A stretch of DNA of 8,445 nucleotides, taken from contig CABTYW010000069.1 of the NCBI GenBank assembly GCA_902489135.1, forward strand, positions 1 to 8,445. The letters run 5' to 3'. Positions 1-6,098 of this stretch are shown in pieces; position 1 is the first letter of the stretch, and each line of letters begins with the position of its first letter. The stretch is from an uncultured Synergistaceae bacterium. GTDB lineage: Bacteria; Synergistota; Synergistia; Synergistales; Dethiosulfovibrionaceae. A program made the translations under genes and the position numbers. Below the pieces are notes generated by a model. That model had not been told where the DNA came from and did no database searches. It was given only the letters and a program-made list of their open reading frames with translations.

Positions 1-2
1 AC

Positions 3-44
3 GAAGGCGTGGCGCAGCTGGAAGAGGAACTGAAGGGTGTATAA
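3..44 (+). CDS. C-terminal tail of an upstream gene (partial)
   Basis: Frame 3 is open from the window edge and ends in TAA at 42-44, giving the tail EGVAQLEEELKGV. It overlaps the truB start by 8 nt. Frame 1 stops at 31-33, and frame 2 runs on without a stop into truB. The acidic, helical tail and tight overlap fit the gene often found before truB, a DHH-family phosphoesterase (NrnA-like) or RbfA, but 13 residues cannot identify it. The product is inferred from common gene order only. Confidence 0.4.
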   Translation, partial: EGVAQLEEELKGV

Positions 45-963
45 CGGCATTCTCGTGCTGAATAAGATTTACGGCGCTCCCAGCCGCGCCTGCGTCACCG
101 GCGTGTCCCGTGCGCTGGGCGGGCGCCGCCAGAAGGTGGGGCACGCCGGCACGCTGGACACCACGGCCTCCGGCGCGCTGATTCTCATGCTGGGTTTCGC
201 CACGAGGCTTTCGGAGGCGGTGATGAATTTGCCGAAAAGCTACCTGGCCGAGGTGACCTTCGGCTGGGAAACTTCCACCGACGACGCCTCCGGCGAGCCG
301 CTGACCGAGCCGATTGAGCGCTCCTTCGACGAAGAGGCGCTGATGGGCGCGCTGCCGGGGTTTCTCGGCGTGCGCCTTCAACGGCCGCCGCGCGTGTCGG
401 CCGTCATGGTGGACGGACGACGCGCCCACAAGATCGCCCGCGCCGGCGGCGAACCGCAGATTCAGCCTCGCCCCGTGGACATTACGGCCATCCGCTACCT
501 CGGACGAACCGAAAAGGGCACGGCGGAGCTGCTCATTGACTGCCATCGGGGGACCTACGTACGCAGCCTGGCCCGCGACATCGGACGAGCCTTGGGGACT
601 GGCGCCCATCTTTCATCGCTGCGGCGCCTCAGCGTGGGCAATTTCCGCGCCGCCGGCGGTCTCACCTATAATCCCCAGGATCCCCCGCCGGCGGAACAGC
701 TGGTGTCCCATATTCAGCCCGTTTCGGCTTTGACGCCGCAGTATTACAGCTATGACGCGTCGCCTTTCTGCGAAAAACGCCTGGCCGACGGGCTTTGCGT
801 CTATCTGGACTTTATGATGCGACGCAGCGCCGGCATGGTGCCCGTAGAAAAAGGCATTATGGCGCTGGGAGAAAAGTATCTGTGCCTCGGCGGGCTCGGC
901 GCGCAGAAGGGGCGCGCCGTGTTGTGCCCCCGGGTCAACATCCCCACGGGAGTCCGGCTGTGA
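37..963 (+). CDS. truB: tRNA pseudouridine(55) synthase TruB
   Basis: TruB isomerises uridine 55 in the T-loop of most tRNAs to pseudouridine in the cytoplasm. The protein is 308 aa, the usual size. The catalytic motif HAGTLDTTASG lies at residues 36-46, with Asp41 as the nucleophile and Tyr69 as the conserved stacking tyrosine. The RPPRVSA block (116-122) and CHRGTYVRSLARDIG (169-183) are typical of the family. In the middle block the common Lys is Met124 and the common Tyr is His131, both mild departures. The last ~80 residues form the usual less conserved C-terminal RNA-binding region. The start is GTG at 37, preceded by AAGAGGAA at 21-28. It overlaps the upstream gene by 8 nt and ribF by 4 nt (GTGA), so translation is probably coupled. 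The truB-ribF order is very common in bacteria. Confidence 0.96.
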   Translation: MYNGILVLNKIYGAPSRACVTGVSRALGGRRQKVGHAGTLDTTASGALILMLGFATRLSEAVMNLPKSYLAEVTFGWETSTDDASGEPLTEPIERSFDEEALMGALPGFLGVRLQRPPRVSAVMVDGRRAHKIARAGGEPQIQPRPVDITAIRYLGRTEKGTAELLIDCHRGTYVRSLARDIGRALGTGAHLSSLRRLSVGNFRAAGGLTYNPQDPPPAEQLVSHIQPVSALTPQYYSYDASPFCEKRLADGLCVYLDFMMRRSAGMVPVEKGIMALGEKYLCLGGLGAQKGRAVLCPRVNIPTGVRL

Positions 964-1877
964 TTATCTGCCTCGGAGCTTTTGACGGCTACCATCGCGG
1001 TCATCTGTCGCTCTTCGATCGGGCGCGGAGTCTCGCCGAAGAGCTTCACACCCCGTGGTGCATTGTCACCTTTTCGCCCCATCCCCGATTTGTGCTGGGC
1101 GGCTTGAAGGCCAGACTTTTCTCAGAAGAGGAGAAGGCGCTGCTGCGCCGCTGTCTCCGGCTGCCTGAGCCCCTGGAGATCCCCTTTACCCGGGAATTTT
1201 CGCAGACCGACCCGGCGCAGTTTCTCCATGAGTTGCGTTCAAAATACGCCATTGAGGGCATCGTGGTGGGAGAGACCTTTCGGTTCGGCCGAAAACGCAG
1301 CGGCGACCGCATCTTTCTGACGCAGTACTGCCGGGAGCACGGCATTGCCCTGGAATTGCTGCCGCAAATGTTTATGCCCGACGGCACGGTAATCAGCAGC
1401 ACCAACGCCAGAAGCATGGTGCAGGCCGGCATGGTGGAACGGGTCTCGTCGCTGCTGGGCTATCCCTACTTCATTGCGGCAAAAGTCCGGCACGGCGAAG
1501 GCCGAGGTCACGCCCTGGGCTATCCCACGGCGAACATTCCGCCCGACGGGAAAAAGCTCATTCCCGCCGAGGGCGTCTACGCCGGCGCCATGTACTGCGG
1601 CGCATGGTATCCTGCCGCCCTGTCGGTGGGGCGCAATCCCACCTTTCTCGTCCGCGGAAATCTGCGCGTTGAAGCCCATGCAATCGGCTTCGACGGCGAC
1701 CTGTACGGCCGCCCCATTCTTGTGGCCTTTCTGAAAAAACTTCGTCCCATGACCCGTTTCAGCGGCAAAGAAGAGCTGAAACGTCAGCTTGCCCTCGACT
1801 GCCGTCAGACGGTGCGCGTTTTTGAAGGGCGTCCCGACGTGCCGCGCTTTTTCGCGCGCGAGCCGCAGTTGCTGTGA
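960..1877 (+). CDS. ribF: Bifunctional riboflavin kinase / FAD synthetase RibF
   Basis: RibF phosphorylates riboflavin to FMN and adenylylates FMN to FAD. The protein is 305 aa, as expected. The N-terminal nucleotidyltransferase domain shows GAFDGYHRGH (6-15, with the HxGH signature at 12-15), VVGETFRFGRKRSG (102-115) and ISSTNAR (145-151). The C-terminal flavokinase domain shows GHALGYPTANI (183-193), GVYAG (205-209), the probable catalytic Glu238 and LYG (248-250). I chose GTG at 960 because it gives the family N-terminus, forms a GTGA overlap with the truB stop, and has GGGAG at 948-952 seven nt upstream. The frame is open back to 795, but that extension is only the truB sequence read in another frame. 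Both domains look intact. Confidence 0.96.
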   Translation: MIICLGAFDGYHRGHLSLFDRARSLAEELHTPWCIVTFSPHPRFVLGGLKARLFSEEEKALLRRCLRLPEPLEIPFTREFSQTDPAQFLHELRSKYAIEGIVVGETFRFGRKRSGDRIFLTQYCREHGIALELLPQMFMPDGTVISSTNARSMVQAGMVERVSSLLGYPYFIAAKVRHGEGRGHALGYPTANIPPDGKKLIPAEGVYAGAMYCGAWYPAALSVGRNPTFLVRGNLRVEAHAIGFDGDLYGRPILVAFLKKLRPMTRFSGKEELKRQLALDCRQTVRVFEGRPDVPRFFAREPQLL

Positions 1878-1937
1878 CGGCAATGCCTTCCATCGGCGCA
1901 TGACAGAAAAACTCACCGATAAAAAGAGGGTATTCCC

Positions 1938-2468
1938 ATGGTTCAATCCCATTTTCCGGCCGAACTGACGGCCGTACAGCGCCTGTGCCGCATGGCCGTC
2001 CTTGCGGCGGTCGTTTTTGTCATGACCATGGTTCCTAAAATCCCCATTCCCCTGGGGTACGCCAATCTCGGCGAAGCGGCCATTCTGCTCATTGCCCTGG
2101 GTTTTCCGCGCAGAGACGCCGCGCTTGCCGCAGGCCTGGGGTCGGCCCTGACCGATCTTTTGGGCGGCTATGCGGTCTGGGCAGTTCCCACCTTCATTAT
2201 CAAAGGGTTTATGGCCTTCGTCGTCACCTTGACGTCGGGCGGCCGGACTTTTTCCGACGGCGGCCTCTCCACAGGCCGTATTCTGCTCAGTTTTTTGTTG
2301 GCTTCGATGTGGGCCGTGGCGGGCTACACTCTGGCGGGGGCCGTGCTTTACGGAAGCCTCGCCGTCGGACTGACGTCCACGCCGGGGCTGGCCGTTGAAT
2401 GTGCCGTCAACGTGTGTGTCGCCGCGGCGGCGGGAACCGTGCTTCGCCGCAGGAAAGCCGCGAAGTGA
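1938..2468 (+). CDS. ECF transporter substrate-binding (S) component, PF07155-like
   Basis: This is a small integral membrane protein (176 aa) with about six hydrophobic segments (roughly 17-35, 42-57, 59-75, 80-100, 112-136 and 140-165). The blocks IPIPLGYANLGEA (35-47) and GSALTDLLGGY (68-78), followed by VPTFIIKG (83-90), are typical of the ECF S-component family often labelled 'ECF-type riboflavin transporter S component' (PF07155). That family also includes proteins linked to pyridoxine or hydroxymethylpyrimidine. S-components capture a vitamin and deliver it to a shared EcfA/EcfA'/EcfT energising module, which is not in this window. AGAGGG at 1925-1930 sits seven nt before ATG. It lies 60 nt after ribF with no visible terminator between them, so it is probably in the same transcript. 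The substrate cannot be read from sequence. Proximity to ribF hints at a flavin-related vitamin, but the better RibU match is the gene at 3995. Confidence 0.85.
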   Translation: MVQSHFPAELTAVQRLCRMAVLAAVVFVMTMVPKIPIPLGYANLGEAAILLIALGFPRRDAALAAGLGSALTDLLGGYAVWAVPTFIIKGFMAFVVTLTSGGRTFSDGGLSTGRILLSFLLASMWAVAGYTLAGAVLYGSLAVGLTSTPGLAVECAVNVCVAAAAGTVLRRRKAAK

Positions 2469-2584
2469 TTTCACGGCACAGGTGATGGTGAGAAATATCT
2501 TATCCTTAAGCCGTTTTGCCACCGGGAACGTAGCGGAACGGGCGCTCATTTTTCCGAGAGTCCGGCCCGCTTTCTTCAGGCAGA

Positions 2585-2800
2585 ATGCCTTTAAACGGCG
2601 TTCAACACCTTTATCATTGCTGCCGCTGCCGAAAATGGGCGGAGTGGCAAAAGATGGACAGCTACGTTGAAAGACTTCTTCGGGAGTATCAGGAAGACTT
2701 TTGTCTCGAAGATTTCTCTAGAGAAAAACTGATCTGTCAGTTACTCAAATATGATATGGGTGGCTCTATAGCGAAGATAGTCCCGACTATCTCCGAATGA
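2585..2800 (+). CDS. Small hypothetical protein, first ORF of an unknown two-gene cassette
   Basis: I do not recognise this protein. The longest form is 71 aa from ATG 2585, which has only a weak SD and lies in a short hairpin (AGGCA-GAA-TGCCT, 2578-2590). A shorter 48-aa form from ATG 2654 has GCGGAG at 2639-2644 nine nt upstream and may be the true start. The long form has a Cys-rich stretch, CCRCRKW (residues 12-18), then a charged helical segment (VERLLREYQEDF and on). Base composition is visibly AT-richer than ribF or the ECF genes. The stop overlaps the next ORF as ATGA (2797-2800), the kind of overlap used for translational coupling, which favours a real gene pair. A remnant of a larger gene cannot be excluded. 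Confidence 0.45.
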   Translation: MPLNGVQHLYHCCRCRKWAEWQKMDSYVERLLREYQEDFCLEDFSREKLICQLLKYDMGGSIAKIVPTISE

Positions 2801-3075
2801 ACGATGGTGTTGACATGCCGACATTGGTTTCAGGACCCTTGTTTAATCGTGATGAACTATCAGAAAAGCCACACAGCTACTTAGATTTCACAGTGAAGGA
2901 TTGGGAAGAATATCGAAAGCGCGGTGTATTCTTTGAGCGATTTCTTATGCCCCAAGGAGAAAACTTTACGTGCCCCGAATACAGGGGCGAAGCCGAAAAG
3001 ATCATTGGCAGAATGATACCTAAAAGTCATTGGTGGTTCTGGCCTACGCCCGAAGAACAGAAACGAAAAGAATAA
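2797..3075 (+). CDS. Hypothetical protein, second ORF of the unknown cassette
   Basis: This 92-aa protein is not recognised. It starts at ATG 2797 inside the ATGA overlap with the previous ORF. ATG 2815 is an alternative start that would break the overlap. It is soluble-looking, with many aromatic and charged residues: SYLDFTVKDWEEYRKRG in the middle, CPEYRGEAEKI near residues 67-77, and a basic-aromatic end, SHWWFWPTPEEQKRKE. It has no signal peptide or membrane segment. Codon and base use are AT-richer than the surrounding metabolic genes, which suggests foreign origin. Small size, tight coupling and lack of known motifs would suit an accessory pair such as a toxin-antitoxin or anti-phage cassette, but that is only a guess. 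Confidence 0.5.
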   Translation: MNDGVDMPTLVSGPLFNRDELSEKPHSYLDFTVKDWEEYRKRGVFFERFLMPQGENFTCPEYRGEAEKIIGRMIPKSHWWFWPTPEEQKRKE

Positions 3076-3079
3076 CCGA

Positions 3080-3109
3080 GCGGAATGAAAACCGCCGTTT
3101 CCTCTTTTT
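3080..3109 (+). terminator. Possible weak terminator after the unknown cassette
   Basis: GCGG (3080-3083), an 8-nt loop and CCGC (3092-3095) are followed by a pyrimidine-rich run ending in TTTTT (3105-3109). The stem is only 4 bp. A longer alternative pairs GAGCGG (3078-3083) with CCGCTC (3112-3117). It sits five nt past the stop codon of the second cassette ORF, which is the reason to list it. Confidence 0.3.
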
Positions 3110-3930
3110 CGCCCGCTCTTCGAAAATGTAAGGGAATTGACATCGGATCACACATCACAAACACAGTCATCATAACGTCACATAAGATCCTTGCCGTTTT
3201 GCGGAATAACAGCGTCCTGGATGATATTTTCGCCGTCGAAAGCCCCCGCCGCCGAACCGTCATTTTTCTGACCAACACCCTGACTTTGCCCTTCACACAG
3301 CCCCGAAAACGCTGTTCTGCTAACACGTTCAAATCAGATACATCAAAGATTTACAGCGTCATTGAAAATCCACAAATCCCCTTCAAACATCCTCAAATGG
3401 TCAGATCGACGAGTGGACATAATCCGTGAGAAAGCGGAAAAAACGGAAGAATCCCTGACATTGATTATCACGAAATGAGCAAGGGCACCTGTGACCAGCA
3501 CGCTAAGATCTCAGATGCCTTTTTCCATGCTCAAAAATACTCACTTTCCGTGAAAATAGCCAATTCGGAGAAAAGGCGCGGCACTTCATTTCCATAAAAA
3601 TGACGCTGCTTGAAACACGCTCAAACCGTACCGCGGTGCCATGTGAGCTGCCGGTTCAACGAAGACCTTCAAGGCTGCGACGCTCATGGGCGTCATTGAG
3701 AGCGGTCGCGTCGGATTGCGCAGAACTTCCTCCGGGTGCTATGAGTGGAGGTTCGAAATCGCCTCCCTTTCCTCTTCGGTTCGGCGCGGCGGAGCGTGCT
3801 AAAGAAATGTGCCGTTTTTTCGTCGGTCACGGCAACGGATGCGACGGCGGCGCTGAAAGAGGGGGACGTCGCCCCGCTGCAGAAAATGCTTCGTTTAAGC
3901 TTGCAAAGTCGCTGAACCAACGGCGAAATG
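3110..3930. other. About 820 bp without a convincing gene; probable decayed sequence
   Basis: The longest open frames here (3085-3429 and 3600-3998 on plus, 3027-3332 on minus) have poor protein-like composition, no known motif and no good SD. Short protein-like stretches appear in other frames. Plus 3745-3915 ends in ATAALKEGDVAPLQKMLRLS. Plus ~3459-3596 contains DYHEMSKGTCDQHAKISDAF. Minus 3333-3178 contains AAGAFDGENIIQDAVI. None continues into a full gene, so they may be pseudogene debris or chance. The left half is AT-richer than the right half, which suggests at least two origins. I saw no tRNA and none of the riboswitch core motifs I know. Confidence 0.4.
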
Positions 3931-3937
3931 GGGCGGA

Positions 3938-3967
3938 TTGCCAAAAGGCCGCCGTCGGGGGTATGAT
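3938..3967 (+). promoter_or_regulatory. Sigma-70-type promoter for the ribU-like gene
   Basis: The -35 box is TTGCCA (3938-3943), one mismatch to consensus. An 18-nt spacer and the -10 box TATGAT (3962-3967), also one mismatch, follow. The expected transcript start is near 3974, leaving a leader of only about 20 nt before the ATG at 3995, just enough for the SD. Confidence 0.6.
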
Positions 3968-3994
3968 ACTGCCGTATGCGGAGGAGGGAACGCA

Positions 3995-4600
3995 ATGATT
4001 TTGAAGGACAACGCTGCCTTTTCTATTCGCCGGCTCACGGTAAGCGGCGTTATGGCGGCCGTGGCGTCGGTGTTGCTGTTGTTGGAAATTCCCATGCCCA
4101 TGTTGGCGCCCTTTCTCAAACTTGATTTTTCCGAAGTTCCCGTGATGCTCAGCGGTCTGCTGCTGGGGCGCGGAGCCGGTGTGATGGTGGCTCTGATGAA
4201 GCAAATTCTTCATCTCATGTTCCACGGTTCCGCCACCATGGGTGTCGGCGAGGTCGCCAACATGACGGGCAGCCTTGTTTATCTGCTGACCGCTCTGGCG
4301 GTCTTTCAGGCAGGGAGGACGAAAAAATCCGCCTTCGGCGGGTTGACGGCGGGGACGTTAAGTGTCTCCCTCGCCATGGTGGCGTTGAACTGTTACGTCA
4401 TCCTTCCCATCTACGCGCATCTCATGGGGTTTTCGCTGAATGCCATGATCAAAGCGGTTCACGCCGTCAATCCCTCGGTCAGCGATGTCCCTACCTTTCT
4501 GCTTTTTTCCCTTTTTCCCTTCAACCTCGTTAAATATGGCCTGACTTCCCTTTTCGTCTTTCTTCTGTATGTTCGCCTGAGAAAGCATTTTGAGGGCTGA
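3995..4600 (+). CDS. ribU: ECF transporter S component, RibU-type riboflavin transporter
   Basis: This is predicted to bind riboflavin outside the membrane and import it with a shared ECF energising module. The 201-aa protein has about six hydrophobic segments. RibU-like blocks are FLKLDFSEVPVMLSGLLLG (40-58), a Lys at 69 in ALMKQILHLMFHGS (66-79), GVGEVANM (83-90), NCYVILPIYA (132-141) and a final segment PFNLVKYGL-FVFLLYVRLRK. The start is ATG 3995, with GAGGAGGGAA at 3981-3990. The frame is open back to 3938, but that extension overlaps the promoter. Many ribU genes are controlled by an FMN riboswitch; none is visible here, and the predicted leader is too short to hold one. Family membership is strong; the substrate is inferred from family. 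Confidence 0.87.
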   Translation: MILKDNAAFSIRRLTVSGVMAAVASVLLLLEIPMPMLAPFLKLDFSEVPVMLSGLLLGRGAGVMVALMKQILHLMFHGSATMGVGEVANMTGSLVYLLTALAVFQAGRTKKSAFGGLTAGTLSVSLAMVALNCYVILPIYAHLMGFSLNAMIKAVHAVNPSVSDVPTFLLFSLFPFNLVKYGLTSLFVFLLYVRLRKHFEG

Positions 4601-4693
4601 GAGCCTTGGGGAAGACCAAAAAGCGCTTGTCGCCGACAGCCTTTGAAGGGCGGTACAGCGTGCCGCGACGGGCGACGAAGGAATTCTGAAAAC

Positions 4694-4708
4694 GCGCCGC
4701 CACGGCGC
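4694..4708 (+). promoter_or_regulatory. GC hairpin just upstream of the tag ribosome binding site
   Basis: GCGCCG (4694-4699), loop CCA and CGGCGC (4703-4708) form a perfect 6-bp stem two nt before the SD AGGAGGAAAG (4712-4721, spacing 3 to the ATG, or 8 from AGGAGG). No T-run follows, so it is not an intrinsic terminator. It could protect an mRNA 5' end or tune initiation, or be incidental in GC-rich DNA. Confidence 0.3.
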
Positions 4709-4724
4709 ATGAGGAGGAAAGGTC

Positions 4725-5360
4725 ATGTCCGATACTCGTCGGCGCTGCGCCTGGTGCGAGAGCGATGAGCTGCTGCGGGAGTACCACGACACCGAGTGGG
4801 GAGTGCCTCAGCACGACGACGGCATTCTCTTTCAACATCTGCTGATGGAAAGCATGAGTTGCGGCCTCAGCTGGCTGCTCATGCTCCGCAAACGCGCCGT
4901 CTTCGCGCGGTGCTTCTGCCGTTTCGATTACCGACAAATCGCCCGCTTCGGCGAGGCTGACGTACAGCGCATTATGGGCGACGGGGAAATGATCCGTTCG
5001 GAACCCAAGATCCGCGCGCTCATCAACAATGCGGAGCGGTTTTTGGAGATTGTCGGACGCTACGGGTCCTTTGATCGCTACCTGTGGTCGTTCACGGGCG
5101 GAAAAACTCTGGTGTACGACGCCTTTCCCGAAAAGCGCCTGACGCGCAGCGCTCTGTCCGACGCCCTCTGCAACGATCTGAAAAAGCGGGGATTTCAGTT
5201 TGTCGGTTCCGTCAGCCTCTATTCCTTCCTCGAAGCCTGCGGCCTCATCAACGACCATCATCCGCAATGCTTCAGACGACGGGAAACGCTGAAAATGAAC
5301 GCCGCCCTGCACATCAGGGACGAAAAGGCGCCGCTTTCCTCCTTTTTTCCGGCGGAGTGA
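4725..5360 (+). CDS. tag: DNA-3-methyladenine glycosylase I
   Basis: Tag cleaves 3-methyladenine from alkylated DNA, the first step of base excision repair. The protein is 211 aa, somewhat longer than the ~187 aa of E. coli Tag because of a charged C-terminal tail after residue 184. The N-terminus RRCAWC (Cys8) and YHDTEWGVP (His21), with His178 and Cys182 in NDHHPQC, form the expected zinc-binding set. LMESMSCGLSW (40-50) carries the active-site Glu42. LKKRGFQFVGSVSLYSFLEACGLINDH is the family's C-terminal signature. The active-site stretch reads ESMSCGLSW where E. coli has EGQQAGLSW, a variant I know from a clostridial-type subfamily. The SD AGGAGGAAAG precedes ATG 4725. The gene lies 124 nt after ribU with no obvious terminator or promoter between, so cotranscription is possible. 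Confidence 0.94.
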   Translation: MSDTRRRCAWCESDELLREYHDTEWGVPQHDDGILFQHLLMESMSCGLSWLLMLRKRAVFARCFCRFDYRQIARFGEADVQRIMGDGEMIRSEPKIRALINNAERFLEIVGRYGSFDRYLWSFTGGKTLVYDAFPEKRLTRSALSDALCNDLKKRGFQFVGSVSLYSFLEACGLINDHHPQCFRRRETLKMNAALHIRDEKAPLSSFFPAE

Positions 5361-5491
5361 AAAGAGTGCGGCGCCGCTTTCGAGTTTTCTCCGAAGGCTG
5401 CGGTTCAGCGCACGTGAGCGCGCATCGGAGCGGGACGTTTTTCAAAGAAGTTTCGGCGAAGTTGGCAGGGTGCGCCAAGGCGAAAATTGCC

Positions 5492-5520
5492 TTGCGGCCC
5501 CTGCGCCGTTGTGTTATGAT
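5492..5520 (+). promoter_or_regulatory. Probable promoter for tRNA-Arg
   Basis: The -35-like TTGCGG (5492-5497), a 17-nt spacer and the -10 box TATGAT (5515-5520) lie about 85 nt before the tRNA. A small inverted repeat, CAAGGC/GCCTTG (5476-5494), touches the -35 box. The -10 is good and the -35 moderate. Confidence 0.45.
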
Positions 5521-5528
5521 TTACTCGT

Positions 5529-5584
5529 TTTGGCGTTTTTTGCCTTCCGGCGATTTTTTTTGCCTCCAACGCGAAGGCGCCAAA
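5529..5584 (+). repeat. Inverted repeat (leader hairpin) upstream of tRNA-Arg
   Basis: TTTGGC (5529-5534), a 7-nt T-rich bulge and GCCTTC (5542-5547) pair with GAAGGCGCCAAA (5573-5584), giving 12 bp interrupted by one bulge. It lies between the predicted transcript start (about 5527) and the mature tRNA, so it would fold at the 5' end of the precursor. Its role is unknown. Confidence 0.4.
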
Positions 5585-5602
5585 GCCCAGTTCACGAGAT
5601 TG

Positions 5603-5679
<77 letters not shown>

Positions 5680-5716
5680 TGGCGATGACGACAAAGTCGT
5701 GTTGATAAAATTTTAC

Positions 5717-5771
5717 AAAAAGTCCCCTGCTTCGACGGCCGTTGGCGCGGCGTCAATGCAGGGGACTTTTT
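5717..5771. terminator. Strong bidirectional rho-independent terminator
   Basis: AAAAAGTCCCCTGC (5717-5730) pairs perfectly with GCAGGGGACTTTTT (5758-5771), a 14-bp stem with a 27-nt loop that can fold further (GACG/CGTC). The T-run ends the tRNA transcript. The A-run on the other side is a T-run on the minus strand, so it would also stop leftward transcription from the remnants at 5830-6305. Confidence 0.88.
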
Positions 5772-5829
5772 CGTCCTCTGGGGGCCGAATGAGGGCGCCG
5801 GGGGGCTCTCGGCACGGCGGAAACTGTTT

Positions 5830-6084
5830 TTAATTCGGCTTTGGGGCCTTCTCTTTGTGCCGTTCCATGAGGGCGTCCATCATGACGAAGGCCGGACGGC
5901 GTCGGATCCTCAGGCCCAAAACGACCTGCTGCGCCTGTTTGATGCAGGGCTTCATGTCGTCCACGGTGCGGGCGGCGTAAAAGAGCTTGGAGAGGGCTCC
6001 CGTGAGAGCGCGTTCCCCCTCGAATTCGAGGAGCCGGATTTTATCATTGGACTCGTTGGCGCTTCCGTTGATCGGGAAGCGTCC
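5830..6084 (-). pseudogene. Coding remnant without a start codon, family not recognised
   Basis: On the minus strand an open stretch of 84 codons ends in TAA at 5830-5832 and begins after TGA at 6085-6087. It is not seen if a start codon is demanded. Its first in-frame ATG is well inside, in DDMKPC. The translation looks like a real protein: NDKIRLLEFEGERAL, then ALSKLFYAARTVDDMKP, IKQAQQVVLGLRIRRRPAF and MMDALMERHKEKAPKPN at the end. A good SD, CGGAGGAA (6089-6096), lies just upstream, but the ATG next to it is in another frame and soon stops. This suggests a 5' deletion or frameshift. I cannot name the family. It may be the 3' part of the gene interrupted after the DhaL fragment, or a separate gene. 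Confidence 0.45.
6018..6031. repeat. 14-bp perfect palindrome
   Basis: CCTCGAATTCGAGG is fully self-complementary. It lies inside the coding remnant, where it encodes LEFEG, so it may be a by-product of that coding sequence and not a site. Confidence 0.25.
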
Positions 6085-6098
6085 TCATTTCCTCCGAG

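Noticed and set aside
1239..2549. 436-codon open frame on the minus strand
   Set aside because: It lies antisense to ribF and the ECF gene, both of which have clear family motifs. Its composition (many Gly, Arg, His, Gln) is what a GC-rich antisense frame gives.
3085..3429. 114-codon plus-strand ORF
   Set aside because: No SD, no motif and unnatural composition. It starts inside the possible terminator after the cassette.
3600..3990. FMN riboswitch upstream of ribU
   Set aside because: The conserved core blocks of the RFN element were not found on the plus strand, and the promoter leaves too short a leader.
3600..3998. 132-codon plus-strand ORF ahead of ribU
   Set aside because: Rich in Arg, Pro, Ser and Ala without motif or SD. 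It runs through the ribU promoter and SD.
4595..4612. CTGAGA after ribU resembling the start of a TPP riboswitch
   Set aside because: The required partner blocks (TGATCTGG and on) are absent. Six bases alone mean nothing.
4606..4689. Small ORF between ribU and tag starting at TTG (27 codons)
   Set aside because: No good SD, rare start, very basic composition and no motif.
5772..5820. Second copy of the tRNA 3' end as an attachment site
   Set aside because: GGGCGCCGGGGGGC only loosely resembles the tRNA T-arm/acceptor end. It shares GC-rich character, with no extended identity.
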